Source: Palsa-504 sp963819785 (GTDB lineage: Bacteria > Actinomycetota > Actinomycetes > Streptosporangiales > Streptosporangiaceae). From it: a stretch of 64,000 bases of DNA. This document shows, one piece after another, positions 45,601-53,396 of the stretch. Both the position numbers and the translations under genes were made by a program. Where the stretch lies: positions 434,001 to 498,000 of the forward strand of contig CAWFXW010000026.1 in NCBI GenBank assembly GCA_963819785.1. Reading direction: 5' to 3'. How positions within the stretch are numbered: position 1 is the first letter of the stretch; the number at the start of each line of letters is the position of its first letter. The notes under the pieces were generated by a model that saw only the letters and a list, made by a program, of their open reading frames with translations, was not told the DNA's origin and did not search any database.

Positions 45601-46981
45601 TGACTGGTCTGCGGTTGCCGTGCCCGGGGTTTCGGGGCTTCGTTCGATGGAGCCGGAGGCGGTGGCAGCGGAGATGCTGCGCGGGCACCTGGACGTGTCG
45701 GGGCCGTGTAGCGCCGCCTCGCTGGCCCGCGTTACGGCGCTGAGAGGGCCGGACGTGTCGATGGCGCTGATCCGGCTGGAAACGGAGGGGTTCGCGCTGC
45801 GGGGCCGGTTCACCGACCCCGCCACCGTGGAGGAGGAGTGGTGCGCGCGGCGGGTGCTGACCCGGATCCACGCCTACTCCCGGCAGCGCAAGCGGCGCGA
45901 GGCCGAGCCGGTGACGGCCCGGGATTTCATGCGGTTCCTGCTGCGCTGGCAGCACGTCACCCCGGACACCCGGCGGGAGGGCAGCCGCGGGGTGCAGGCG
46001 GTGGTCGAGCAGCTACAGGGGTTCGAGCTCGCGGCGGGCGCCTGGGAGAAGGCCATCCTCCCGGCCCGGGTGACCGGTTACCGCCGGGAATGGCTGGACG
46101 AGGTGTGCCTGGACGGCGGCGTGGCCTGGGGGCGGCTGTCGGTACGCGAGCCTGATTCCTCCTCCTCGGATGAGCTGCCGAGCCGCGGTTTGACCCCGTC
46201 CCGGGCCACCCCGATCACGTTGATGGTCCGGGACGACCTGCCCTGGCTGCTGGCGGCTTCGCGGGGGGCCGCGTGCCCGGCCGTGCCCGGGCCCGGTCGA
46301 ACGCGTGACGTCCTCGACGCGCTGGCCGCGCGCGGCGCCTTGTTCCAGACCGACCTGGCGGTGGCGACGGGGCGGCTGCCGGGCGAGATCGAGGACGCGC
46401 TGTGGGACGGGGTGGCGCGGGGCCTGCTCACCGCGGACGGCTTCCGGGCTGTGCGGTCGCTGTTCGCGCAGCGGTCCCTGGCGCAGACCTCGCTCGGGCG
46501 GCACCGGCTGCGCCGCGGCGGCCAGCTCGCCTCGCGGACCGCCGGGCGCTGGTCGCTGCTGCCCTCGCCCCTTTCGGATTGCGATCCGGACGAGCTGGCC
46601 GAGGCGGTCGCGGAGCAGCTGGCGGTCCGGTGGGGCGTGGTGTTCCGCGACCTCCTGGTCCGGGAGAACATCGCGGTGCCGTGGCGGGAGGTGCTGTGGG
46701 CGTTCCGGCGGATGGAGGCGCGCGGCACGATCAGCGGCGGGCGGTTCGTCAACGGGTTCAGCGGCGAGCAGTTCGCGCACCCCGACGCGGTGGCCGTGCT
46801 ACGCGAGATCAGGAAGCGGCCGCGGGACGGCGAGACGGTGGTTCTGTCCGCGGCGGATCCGCTGAACCTGGTCGGCGTGGTGTTGCCGGGCCCCCGGATA
46901 CCGGCGGTGGCGACCAACTCGGTCAGCTACACCGACGGCGCGGTGACGTCGGACGGCACGGTCCCGGGCCTGACCGCGTGA
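42662..46981 (+). CDS. lhr: ATP-dependent helicase Lhr
   Basis: About 1,440 residues, the full-length Lhr size. RecA domains: AAPTGSGKTLAAFL, YVSPLKALATD, TPESLFLL, DEIHSVAGNKRGSH, LSATVRP, AHHGSLS, ASLELGIDIG and QRVGRSNH. The long Lhr-specific extension follows (HSWRIRRVEPGTV, FGTRVNRAFGLALRKRF, LSADPLNLVGVVLPG-like ending). Lhr is a 3'-5' DNA/RNA-hybrid helicase linked to repair. Between the two RecA motifs an in-frame 20-25-residue insertion (ALPPGDTPDPGGPEPP) is encoded by two GC-rich hairpins. Start GTG 42662 or 42668. Confidence 0.93.
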   Translation: MRVLDSFHPAVRAWFERRFPAGPTEPQAGGWREIAAGRHTLIAAPTGSGKTLAAFLVCIDRLYVASASASAEAVAGPQVVYVSPLKALATDIQQNLEAPLREIAAVAAELGLPAPAIRVAVRTGDTAAAERTAMLKNPPDILITTPESLFLLVTAERSRSMLRGTRTVILDEIHSVAGNKRGSHLALTMERLSHIAEEPVQRVGLSATVRPISAIARLLVGAGEDRDNPDGSPRCAIVDSGHRRQLDLALEIPDDELGAVPTGEQMAQILDRITEHVTGHRTTLVFVNTRSMAERVAHQLGERLGTALLARGGALPPGDTPDPGGPEPPADGAFVSAHHGSLSKARRQRVEARLRAGDLRALVATASLELGIDIGPVELVCQIGSPRSIATFLQRVGRSNHTRAGTPRGILYPTTRDELVECAALLRGVRSGRLDAIVMPERPLDILAQQMVAESAAEQWASDSLLELARRAAPFRDLSRSDFEDVEELLAEGIRTGRGRRAYYLHRDQVNGTVKGRRGARLAALTSGGAIPELGDFRVVAEPDEVQVGSVHEEWAVESRPGDVFLLGTHSWRIRRVEPGTVRVIDAHGAPPSVPHWQGEAPGRTRELSEEVSALRQAVADRSAADAHGWLEEECGLERAAAETIVAYLRAGLAALGALPTMNAIILERFFDEAGGMQLIGHAPFGTRVNRAFGLALRKRFCVTFDFELQAAASDNAILLSLGPQHSFPLESVPRFLASPTVEQVVRQAVLTSPLFQARWRWNLNTSLTVLRMRGGRKNPPAIQRMEADDLMAAVFPTLAACQENVAPGPIEIPDHPLVRQTLADCLHEAMDIDGLRELVAGIETGTITVITRDTVEPSVLAHEILNGMPYTYLDDETEAGNRRSRQVQLPRGLPVDARDLARLDPAAISQVTEQVRPAPRDVDELHDLLMTLFVMRPCASWQAWFDELAAAGRAVQMCGPDGVLWCAAERSVVLAPLFPDWSAVAVPGVSGLRSMEPEAVAAEMLRGHLDVSGPCSAASLARVTALRGPDVSMALIRLETEGFALRGRFTDPATVEEEWCARRVLTRIHAYSRQRKRREAEPVTARDFMRFLLRWQHVTPDTRREGSRGVQAVVEQLQGFELAAGAWEKAILPARVTGYRREWLDEVCLDGGVAWGRLSVREPDSSSSDELPSRGLTPSRATPITLMVRDDLPWLLAASRGAACPAVPGPGRTRDVLDALAARGALFQTDLAVATGRLPGEIEDALWDGVARGLLTADGFRAVRSLFAQRSLAQTSLGRHRLRRGGQLASRTAGRWSLLPSPLSDCDPDELAEAVAEQLAVRWGVVFRDLLVRENIAVPWREVLWAFRRMEARGTISGGRFVNGFSGEQFAHPDAVAVLREIRKRPRDGETVVLSAADPLNLVGVVLPGPRIPAVATNSVSYTDGAVTSDGTVPGLTA
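43595..43624. repeat. GC-rich double-hairpin insertion inside lhr
   Basis: GGGGGC-GCTCT-GCCCCC (43595-43611) directly followed by TGGGG-ACA-CCCCA (43612-43624). The pair lies in frame within lhr and encodes a Pro/Gly-rich loop that relatives lack. It looks like a palindromic repeat element domesticated in coding sequence. Confidence 0.6.
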
Positions 46982-47710
46982 TGGGCTTAACCAGACTCGG
47001 ACGTAATCGACCGTCATGGTCGATTGAGTGAAGCTCTCGGGCACCGGGCCGCCGCCGTCACCGCCTATCGCCAGGTTGAGGATCATGAATGCGTCCCCGC
47101 CGCTGGCCCCGGGGACACCGAACGGCCAATTGGGCAGGTCGCCCGGATTCACGGTCAGGTAGGTCTCGCTGTCCTTTGAGAACTGGAGCTGCCCGGTGTT
47201 GCCGTCCCACCGCAGATGCCAGACGTGCCAGCCGGTGTCGACGCCGCCCGGAACCGGCATCTGCTTGGTCGTGTCGTTCCCGTTGTCGTCGGCGGTATGG
47301 ACGGTCGAGTCCGGAGACCAGCCTGGCTGGCCGTAGACCTCGATCATGTCGATCTCGCCGCACCGCGGCCAGCCGGCCATGGGGTAGTCCGAGCCGAGCA
47401 TCCACCAGGCAGGCCAGGCTCCGGTCGCGAGATCGAACTTGATCCGCGCCTCGAAGTTCCCGTGATTCCGAGCGAACAGGCCCTGGGTGGTCAGCCGGGC
47501 CGAGGTGTAGCCACCGCGCCGCCCGGTGCCCTTGAGGGCCTTGATGACCAGGTGGCCCTGGCCGTCGAGGTAGGCGTTCGCGGTGCTGTCGGTGTAGGTC
47601 TCCAGCTCGTTGTTGTCGGTCCACCGGCCCGTCTCGTGATTCCACTTCGAGGGGTCCGGCGGCGACCCCGCCGGGCCGTTGAACTCATCGGTGAATACGT
47701 AGCTCACCAT
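46799..47710 (-). CDS. GH16 family glycoside hydrolase (beta-glucanase/agarase fold), stop shifted
   Basis: Catalytic domain of about 240 residues. DEFNGPAGSPPDPSKWN, the catalytic motif GEIDMIEVYG (ExDxxE), WHVWHLRWDG and the closing MTVDYVRVW. It would cleave beta-1,3/1,4-glucans or related polymers. No signal peptide is present, unusual for GH16. The domain ends at VRVW, where a TAA sits one base out of frame (about 46987); an extra T lets the frame run to 46799 over the 3' end of lhr. Ribosome site GGAG precedes ATG 47710. Last gene of a four-gene polysaccharide operon. Confidence 0.88.
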   Translation of the reverse strand: MVSYVFTDEFNGPAGSPPDPSKWNHETGRWTDNNELETYTDSTANAYLDGQGHLVIKALKGTGRRGGYTSARLTTQGLFARNHGNFEARIKFDLATGAWPAWWMLGSDYPMAGWPRCGEIDMIEVYGQPGWSPDSTVHTADDNGNDTTKQMPVPGGVDTGWHVWHLRWDGNTGQLQFSKDSETYLTVNPGDLPNWPFGVPGASGGDAFMILNLAIGGDGGGPVPESFTQSTMTVDYVRVWLSPSRGQARDRAVRRHRAVGVADRVGRHRRYPGARQHHADQVQRIRRGQNHRLAVPRPLPDLA

Positions 47711-47751
47711 CTACTCCTGTATTCCTGAGTGGATCGCGGCTGCGGATACAC

Positions 47752-48942
47752 TCACGCGTTGTTGTTAGCGCCGCGCAGGACTTGCTGGGGAACAGGGGCA
47801 CCCAGCTGAAGAACACCGAAAGAGTACCCGGCTGCCTTGATATCAGCCAGCAGCTGCGGAAGGTACCCTGGTTTCCCGCCATCCCGGCCGAGAACGTCCT
47901 GGCCATCATGGAGCTGGATAACAGCTCCGCCCCGGAGCTGAGACATGACCGCCGAGATAACCTGGGCATCGGTGACCGACTGCCAGTTCCAGTCGCTCGG
48001 ATCGATATCCGTCCCGATCGACTGCATTCCCTGGCTCGACAGGTAGCTGAACGCAGCCGTCGTGGCCTGGTTGTACGGGAAGCGGAATAGCTTGGAGTCG
48101 CGTCCCGTAACGGCGACCTGCAGCGACCGGGCCTGAGATATCTCCGTAGTCGTCTGCGCCGTAGTCAGCGTGGTGAAGTTGGGGTGATCCCAGCTGTGCG
48201 TTCCTATCTGGTTGCCAGCCGCCAGGACGGATAGCACTAGACCGTAATTCCCGTACGCCGCATTCCCCGCATTGGCGAGGCAGGTCGCATAGGACGGAGC
48301 GGCAGTTCCCACGACTGTCGACGGGCACATGCCCGAAGTGGTGTAAGTGCTCTGGCCGATCTCGAAGAAGGTCGCGTGCGCCCCGGCCGCGTTCAGGTCA
48401 TTCAGGACCAGGTTGGTGTACCCGGCGGTAGGCCCGTCATCGAACGTCAGGTAGATCGTTCCGGCTGAGGTGGGCGAGGGTGAGGGTGAGGGTGAGGGAG
48501 AGGGTGAGGCCGAGGTGGGCGAGGGAGAGGGCGACGGCGACGGGCCGACGGCAGCGGACGTGGTGAACTTCATGAGCGCGCCGTTCTTCTGCCCCTTGGA
48601 ATTCCAGGCGTAGACCTGGAACGAGTAGGCCGTCGACGGCATCAGGCCGGTGATGCTCGCGTGCAGTGCGGCGGCGGTCGTGCCCGAGCCGATGCCAACA
48701 ATAGTGTTAGTGTCCCCGTCCGGGGGATTCCACTGGAACCACGTGGTGGTCGCCAGCCCGCCTGGGTTGACGCTCCCGTTGAGCGTCACCGTGGTACTCG
48801 TGACGTTGCTGGCCGCCAGGGTGGTGGCCGTCGGAGCGGCGGCCTTGACCGACGAGGCCGTCGCTGCGGCCGACATGAGTATCGTCACCGCGATGACCGA
48901 CACCACGGTCAGCGGCAGACGGACATACCTGATGATCTTCAA
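47752..48942 (-). CDS. Secreted polysaccharide deacetylase (CE4/NodB fold)
   Basis: 396 residues. Signal peptide (LPLTVVSVIAVTILMSAAATA), a fibronectin-III-like domain (ATTLAASNVTSTTVTLNGSV...), a Pro-Ser repeat linker, then a CE4 domain with TFDDGPT (motif 1), HSWDHPNF (metal His pair), RFPYN (motif 3) and IQLHDG (motif 5). It removes N-acetyl or O-acetyl groups from an extracellular glycan. It starts 12 bases after the LPVTG peptide gene, in an operon with a processive-type glycosyltransferase, a NodC-NodB-like pairing. Confidence 0.92.
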   Translation of the reverse strand: MKIIRYVRLPLTVVSVIAVTILMSAAATASSVKAAAPTATTLAASNVTSTTVTLNGSVNPGGLATTTWFQWNPPDGDTNTIVGIGSGTTAAALHASITGLMPSTAYSFQVYAWNSKGQKNGALMKFTTSAAVGPSPSPSPSPTSASPSPSPSPSPSPTSAGTIYLTFDDGPTAGYTNLVLNDLNAAGAHATFFEIGQSTYTTSGMCPSTVVGTAAPSYATCLANAGNAAYGNYGLVLSVLAAGNQIGTHSWDHPNFTTLTTAQTTTEISQARSLQVAVTGRDSKLFRFPYNQATTAAFSYLSSQGMQSIGTDIDPSDWNWQSVTDAQVISAVMSQLRGGAVIQLHDGQDVLGRDGGKPGYLPQLLADIKAAGYSFGVLQLGAPVPQQVLRGANNNA

Positions 48943-48954
48943 AACCTTTTCCTC

Positions 48955-49161
48955 TCAGCGCAGCCCGGCCGGGGGAGCAATCCCCCGGCCAGTTGGCCCT
49001 AATAGCTGCCGGCGCGGGATGAAGCGCGTCAGCGCCACGCCCAGTGCGATCAGAACCGTCCCGAGCACTACCATGAACAGAATTCCGGTACCGCTCGTAA
49101 TGCCGGTCACAGGCAGGGCGCCAGCAGCGCCGCCCGCTACCTTTCCAGCAGGTCCGTACAT
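48955..49161 (-). CDS. 68-residue LPVTG sortase-substrate-like membrane peptide
   Basis: MYGPAGKVAGGAAGALPVTG, then a hydrophobic stretch (ILFMVVLGTVLIALGVAL) and a basic tail (RFIPRRQ). This is a sortase sorting signal (LPxTG, TM, basic end) on an almost mature-domain-free protein with no signal peptide. A very strong ribosome site (GAGGAGG) precedes ATG 49161 and lies across the stop of the glycosyltransferase. It might anchor or scaffold the synthase, or mark a lost surface protein. No sortase gene is in the window. Confidence 0.7.
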   Translation of the reverse strand: MYGPAGKVAGGAAGALPVTGITSGTGILFMVVLGTVLIALGVALTRFIPRRQLLGPTGRGIAPPAGLR

Positions 49162-49166
49162 TTGAT

Positions 49167-50210
49167 TTACCTCCTCACCATGTGCCATTGATCGTTGGCT
49201 CCGGCCCCAGTGATCTGCTTGTAGTAGCCGGAGAGGATCGCGAGGGTGAGAAGCGCACCGTAAGCCATTTCGATCGGGAAGATAATCGCGGCGAGGATGC
49301 CTTTCCATCCCACCCGCCACGCGGTGTTGACGTTGTCGGCGATCATCAGGGCCGTAATCGGCAGAATCCAGATCGCGATGATGTGGTGGCGCGAGATCCA
49401 CATCAGGTACACGACGCCCACCCGCATGAGCAGCGACCAGGCGAAACCCAGCTGCCGGAGCCACGGGAAGGCGGTCCACCGCGTCAGGCCGAACTGGCTC
49501 AGCGTCTGGATGTACCCGCGCGCCCAGCGCTCCCGCTGGATGAACAAGCTCTTGACGGTGGAGACCGGCACGGTGGTGGCCAGGCAGTCCTGCGGGCGGA
49601 CCATGTTCCACCTAAGGGTCTTCAGCGCGATGGTCAGCTTCCAGTCTTCGGTCCAGTTGTCCGGGTCATACACGGTGCCGTAGTGCGCCTTGACGTCTCG
49701 CATGGCGGCCACGCGGTACATCGCGGCCATTCCGGTCATGCAGCCGTAACGGCCCTTCCGCCGCCCGATCATCCGCCGGTCGCGCTCGTACTCCATCGCC
49801 TGGAGCAGCTCGATGGCCGTCCGCTTGAATTCGACGAGGTGGTTGGAACTGACCGCGCCAAGGCGGGAATCAGCGGCAAAATGCGCCTCGGCGTTCTTCA
49901 GCAGGTCCGGGTGAATGGTGGTATCGGCGTCCATGCAGACCACGAGATCGTCGGCGTCCAGCTGCGGCAGGACGATGTCCAGTGCCGCGTTCAGCGCCCC
50001 TGCTTTCCGCCCGGTGATCCCGTGCAGCTCGATGACCTCGGCGCCAAGACCGGCCGCAACGGCGGCAGTGGCGTCATCCTCACTGCAGTTATTCGGCACG
50101 ACGATAATCCGGTCAGCCGGGCGCGACTGGGCCTGGACCCCCCTGACCGTCTCGGCGATATAGTCCTGCTCGTTATGCGCCGGGATGAGGACGACGAGAC
50201 ACGGCTTCAT
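49167..50210 (-). CDS. Family 2 glycosyltransferase, processive synthase type
   Basis: About 347 residues. Substrate-binding VVCMDADTTIHPDLL (DxD-like), TEDWKLTIAL and QRERWARGY (QxxRW signature of processive beta-glycan synthases such as NodC, chitin and hyaluronan synthases), then C-terminal membrane helices (LLMRVGVVYLMWIS, IIAIWILPITALMIA, AIIFPIEMAYGALLTLAIL). No N-terminal membrane span. Start ATG 50210 (MKPCLVVLIPAHNEQD); ATG 50234 and a longer frame from 50366 exist, but that extension is antisense to a GT2 relic and so is not trusted. Confidence 0.9.
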   Translation of the reverse strand: MKPCLVVLIPAHNEQDYIAETVRGVQAQSRPADRIIVVPNNCSEDDATAAVAAGLGAEVIELHGITGRKAGALNAALDIVLPQLDADDLVVCMDADTTIHPDLLKNAEAHFAADSRLGAVSSNHLVEFKRTAIELLQAMEYERDRRMIGRRKGRYGCMTGMAAMYRVAAMRDVKAHYGTVYDPDNWTEDWKLTIALKTLRWNMVRPQDCLATTVPVSTVKSLFIQRERWARGYIQTLSQFGLTRWTAFPWLRQLGFAWSLLMRVGVVYLMWISRHHIIAIWILPITALMIADNVNTAWRVGWKGILAAIIFPIEMAYGALLTLAILSGYYKQITGAGANDQWHMVRR

Positions 50211-50237
50211 TGTTTTCCCCGCTGATGGTGACATCAG

Positions 50238-50357
50238 GCTGTCCTGGGCGGCGATAACCTGCTGGCCTGCCTGGATGCCGATATCGTCACTCACCCGGAG
50301 CTGTTCAAGAACGCGGCATGCGCCGGGATCAGGGACAAAAATAGTCGCCCTCACTGA
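50238..50357 (+). pseudogene. 40-codon glycosyltransferase (GT2) fragment on the opposite strand
   Basis: The plus strand reads LLACLDADIVTHPELFKNAA in one frame, ending at TGA 50357 and starting after a stop at 50231. It aligns with VVCMDADTTIHPDLLKNAEA of the intact synthase next door (about 9 of 15 core residues identical, including DAD, HP, L and KNA). It is a relic of a second GT2 gene in inverted orientation; flanking parts are gone. Confidence 0.65.
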
Positions 50358-50524
50358 ATCCCCCATCTCCCGCTCTACCGGAACGGCGCGTGATCTTTAT
50401 CTACTGCAACGATCACCCACCCGGGTAGCCAGAAGGATGCCCGGCAGGGTGCAGAATGGTTGCGTATCCGCTTGAGCCTCAAACAGGCCGGCCGGGCAAA
50501 CGCCAGGAAGAATCAATGGCGCGA

Positions 50525-50788
50525 CTAACTCATGTGCGGGCAGCGGCGCGAGGCATGGACTGACGCTACTGAGGGATTTCCCTGGACTCTTGTACGGTCG
50601 GCAACAGCTGCATTAGCCGCTAAGCCCGCGACTGGCTTGCTCGTCCGCCGGGTAGCCGACGAATCTACCGACCGGGTACGCGCAAATACTTGGAGCAGCC
50701 CGTTAGCGACAAGGCATTCAGGCCCTAGCAGCTCAGGGACGACGAGGGAACCGATGTGCCCGCTCGCGCCGGTAACGAAGACACGCAC
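50525..50788 (-). pseudogene. Truncated NAD-dependent epimerase/dehydratase (SDR) start
   Basis: GTG 50788 with an AGGAG site encodes MRVFVTGASGHIGSLVVPEL, the TGxxGxxG opening of extended/atypical SDRs. The expected sequence (AGHEVxGLARSD...) is replaced at once by unrelated sequence and stops at 50525, so about 200 residues are missing. Two palindromes upstream (50809-50859) look like operators left from the intact locus. Confidence 0.55.
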
Positions 50789-50808
50789 GTTAGATCTCCT
50801 GTTTCACA

Positions 50809-50859
50809 ATGATGTCAGGTACTGTCATCATCGTATCATTCAATGACAGTCACTGTCAT
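50809..50859. promoter_or_regulatory. Two operator-like palindromes upstream of the SDR relic
   Basis: ATGATG-T-CAG-GTA-CTG-T-CATCAT at 50809-50831 (one mismatch pair), and ATGACAGT-C-ACTGTCAT at 50843-50859, a perfect 17-bp palindrome. Both share the CTGTCAT half-site. They are typical of a TetR-family operator pair in front of an SDR gene. No regulator gene remains nearby; 50865-51009 holds only a fragmentary open frame (LPTLIRESLDQLKMLTAGG) that I cannot identify. Confidence 0.6.
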
Positions 50860-50947
50860 CGCTTACAATCTGGGTATAGGACCTGCCGACCCTGATCCGC
50901 GAATCACTCGACCAGCTCAAGATGCTGACCGCGGGCGGCCGAACCTG

Positions 50948-50965
50948 GTGAACCCCGGGGTTCAC
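50948..50965. terminator. Perfect 18-bp palindrome downstream of EamA gene
   Basis: GTGAACCCC-GGGGTTCAC, 45 bases beyond the EamA stop on the minus strand. Same style as the GTGAAACC-CC-GGTTTCAC palindromes at 8961 and 63380, so it is probably the same class of terminator or repeat. Confidence 0.5.
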
Positions 50966-51009
50966 CTGCCTGGCGAGCGCCCCGGGACTGGCCCCAGGGC
51001 CATGAGCGG

Positions 51010-51846
51010 TCAGTTCAGGGCGATGGCGGCCACGGCCAGGGCGCACAGGCCGAGGCCGGCACGCTGAGCGGGAGTGAAGCGCTCGTGCAGCACGGTGCGG
51101 GCGAGCATGACGGTGACGCCCGGGTACAGCGAGACGAGGACCGCGGCGATGGCCAGCATGGCGAAGTGGGTGGCGTAGAAGTAGGCCAGCGTGGCAGCCA
51201 TGCCGCTGGCGCCGACCAGTACGGGCAAGCCGACCGCGCGCAGCGGGATACGTAGCGGCTCGCGGGTCTTGACCGCGATGGCGAGCGTGATCACCAGGGT
51301 GCCGGTCTGCTCGGACACCACCGGCCACAGGCCCGCGTGCTGGCCGGCCTGCGCCAGGCCGATGAACAAGATGCCGAAGGCCAGCCCGGCGGCCAGGCCG
51401 TCGAGCAGTCCGGCACCCAGCTTGCCGCGCACCGAACCGCTGGCCGCGACCAGGACGATGGCGGGCAGGGCGACCAGGACGCCCGCCACGGACAGCAGGC
51501 TGGGACGCTCGCCCAGGACGACGCCGGCCACCACCGGGACCACCGCCGCGCCCACCGCAGACAGCGGACCGACCACGCTCATCTGCCCGCGGGCCAGGCC
51601 GCGGTACAGCACCAGGGTCCCGGCCCCGCCGGCCAGACCGCTGACCAGCCCCCAGGCGACGGCCCGCAGGCTCGGCCCGGGACCGCCGACCAGGAGCAGC
51701 GTGGCCCAGGCCAGCACGGTGGCGGCGGCCGAGCCGATGACGGAAACCCGCAGCGATCCGAGCCGCCGGGAGACCAGACCGCCGCCGAAATCGGAACTGC
51801 CGTACAACGCGGCCGCGGCCAGGGCGAGCAAGATTCCCATTGTCAT
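51010..51846 (-). CDS. EamA/DMT-family transporter
   Basis: 278 residues with about ten hydrophobic helices and two EamA halves (ALYGSSDFGGGLVSRR, AVVPVVAGVVLGERPSLLSVAGVLVAL in the first; AMLAIAAVLVSLYPGVTVMLARTVLHERFTPAQRAGL in the second). Probable exporter of amino acids or metabolites. Divergent from a MocR-type regulator whose control region lies between them. Confidence 0.93.
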   Translation of the reverse strand: MTMGILLALAAAALYGSSDFGGGLVSRRLGSLRVSVIGSAAATVLAWATLLLVGGPGPSLRAVAWGLVSGLAGGAGTLVLYRGLARGQMSVVGPLSAVGAAVVPVVAGVVLGERPSLLSVAGVLVALPAIVLVAASGSVRGKLGAGLLDGLAAGLAFGILFIGLAQAGQHAGLWPVVSEQTGTLVITLAIAVKTREPLRIPLRAVGLPVLVGASGMAATLAYFYATHFAMLAIAAVLVSLYPGVTVMLARTVLHERFTPAQRAGLGLCALAVAAIALN

Positions 51847-51914
51847 TCCTTACTTCGCTGGTGGGTACACTCCGACCCTGACAGAAATCGGTACTGGTGA
51901 TAAGGTCCAGTGCA

Positions 51915-53306
51915 ATGGCTGAAACCAGGACCAATTCGGAGCTGCTCGTGCCGCTGCGGCACGACGCGCGCATTCCGCTGCACCGGCAGATCGAGACCTC
52001 GATCCGGGAGGCGATCCGCGCTGGCCGGCTGGCGCGCGGATCTTCGCTGCCGCCCACCCGGGTCCTGGCCGCCGACCTCGGCGTCTCCCGCGGGGTGGTG
52101 GTCGAGGCCTACCAGCAGCTGACCGCCGAGGGCTACCTGAGCAGCCGGGCGGGCGGCTACACGCAGGTGGCGGCCGGGCCGGCTCCGGCCGCTGCGTCGC
52201 CACACCCGGCGAGCGAGCCCAAGCCGGCCATCGACCTCAGCTACGGCCGGGCCGACGTGTCGAACTTTCCCCGGGCCGCCTGGCTGCGGGCCATCCGGGG
52301 TGCGCTCGCCGAGGCGCCCAACGAGGTGTTCGGCTATTCGGCCGGACGCGGCGTGCCGCAGCTGCGCACCGCGCTGGCCGGCTACCTGAACCGGGTCCGC
52401 GGCACCGTCGCCGAGCCCGATCAGATGGTGATCAGCACCGGCTACGCGCAGGGCGTGCGACTGCTGATCGGCGTGCTGGCCGCCGCGGGCGCCAGGCGGC
52501 TCGCGCTGGAGGACCCGTCCTCCCGCGACGATGCCCTGCCGGCCGCGCGCGCGGCCGGGCTCGAGGTGGTCGGGATCCCCGTGGACGACGAGGGCATCCG
52601 GGTCGACCTGCTGCGGGACAGCGGCGCCGACGCCGTCATCGTGACACCGTCGCACCAGTGGCCGACCGGGTCCGTCCTGTCCGCGCGGAACCGGGCCGCG
52701 TTGATCCGGTGGGCGACCGAGCAGGGCACGGTCGTCGTCGAGGACGACTACGACGCCGAGTACCGCTACGACCGGACCCCGGTCGGCGCGCTGCAGGGGC
52801 TGGCGCCGGACCACGTCGTCTACGCGGGCTCGGCGAGCAAGACGCTCGCGCCGGGGATCCGGCTCGGATGGTGGGTCCTGCCGCATCACCTGACCGAGCC
52901 GATGGCCGCCGCGAAGGTCGAGGCCGACCGCGGGTCGCCCGTACTCGAGCAGGTCGCGATGGCGGACTTCGTCACGCGCGGTGAATTCGACCGGCACCTG
53001 CGGCGGATGCGGCCCGTCTACCGCAGACGGCGTGACGCGCTGCTGGCCGCGCTGGCCCGCGATCTGCCCTGGCTCCAGCCGGTCGGCATTTCCGCCGGGC
53101 TGCACCTGGTCACCTGGCTGCCGCCGCACCTGGACGAGGCGACGGTGGTCGGCGCGGCCCGGCGGGCCGGAGTGGGCCTGGACGCGGTCGGGCCGTACCG
53201 CATCGCGAACGCGGGTCCGGGTGGCCTGATCTTCGGCTACGCGACGGTCAGCGACCGTGCCATCGCCGAGGGCGTGGCCCGGCTGGCCCAGGTAATCGCC
53301 GAGTAA
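51915..53306 (+). CDS. MocR/PdxR-type GntR regulator with aminotransferase domain
   Basis: 463 residues. N-terminal GntR winged helix (PLHRQIETSIREAIRAGRLA, then PPTRVLAADLGVSRGVVVEA) joined to a fold-type I aminotransferase domain with the PLP lysine in SASKTLAPGIRLGW and NHQWPTGSVL-like TPSHQWPTG. Such proteins sense PLP or amino-acid derivatives and usually control the divergent gene, here the EamA transporter. Direct-repeat-like ACTGGTGATAAGGTCCAGT precedes ATG 51915. Confidence 0.93.
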   Translation: MAETRTNSELLVPLRHDARIPLHRQIETSIREAIRAGRLARGSSLPPTRVLAADLGVSRGVVVEAYQQLTAEGYLSSRAGGYTQVAAGPAPAAASPHPASEPKPAIDLSYGRADVSNFPRAAWLRAIRGALAEAPNEVFGYSAGRGVPQLRTALAGYLNRVRGTVAEPDQMVISTGYAQGVRLLIGVLAAAGARRLALEDPSSRDDALPAARAAGLEVVGIPVDDEGIRVDLLRDSGADAVIVTPSHQWPTGSVLSARNRAALIRWATEQGTVVVEDDYDAEYRYDRTPVGALQGLAPDHVVYAGSASKTLAPGIRLGWWVLPHHLTEPMAAAKVEADRGSPVLEQVAMADFVTRGEFDRHLRRMRPVYRRRRDALLAALARDLPWLQPVGISAGLHLVTWLPPHLDEATVVGAARRAGVGLDAVGPYRIANAGPGGLIFGYATVSDRAIAEGVARLAQVIAE

Positions 53307-53396
53307 TGACCGGCCTGGGACAACGCCACCGGAAATGTCGGTGGCCTCGTACACAATATCGGAAGGAGCGAAAGACGTAGGTTAGGAGGTCTGCTC

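Noticed and set aside
43586..45955. Long antisense open frame (789 codons) opposite lhr
   Set aside because: High-GC third positions keep the opposite frame open; no family motifs, and lhr on the other strand is unambiguous.
47004..47025. AATCGACC-GTCAT-GGTCGATT palindrome
   Set aside because: Lies within the conserved GH16 ending (TMTVDYV); probably coincidental coding symmetry.
48470..48545. GAGGGT-type direct repeats resembling a regulatory array
   Set aside because: They encode the Pro-Ser linker of the deacetylase, so coding use explains them.
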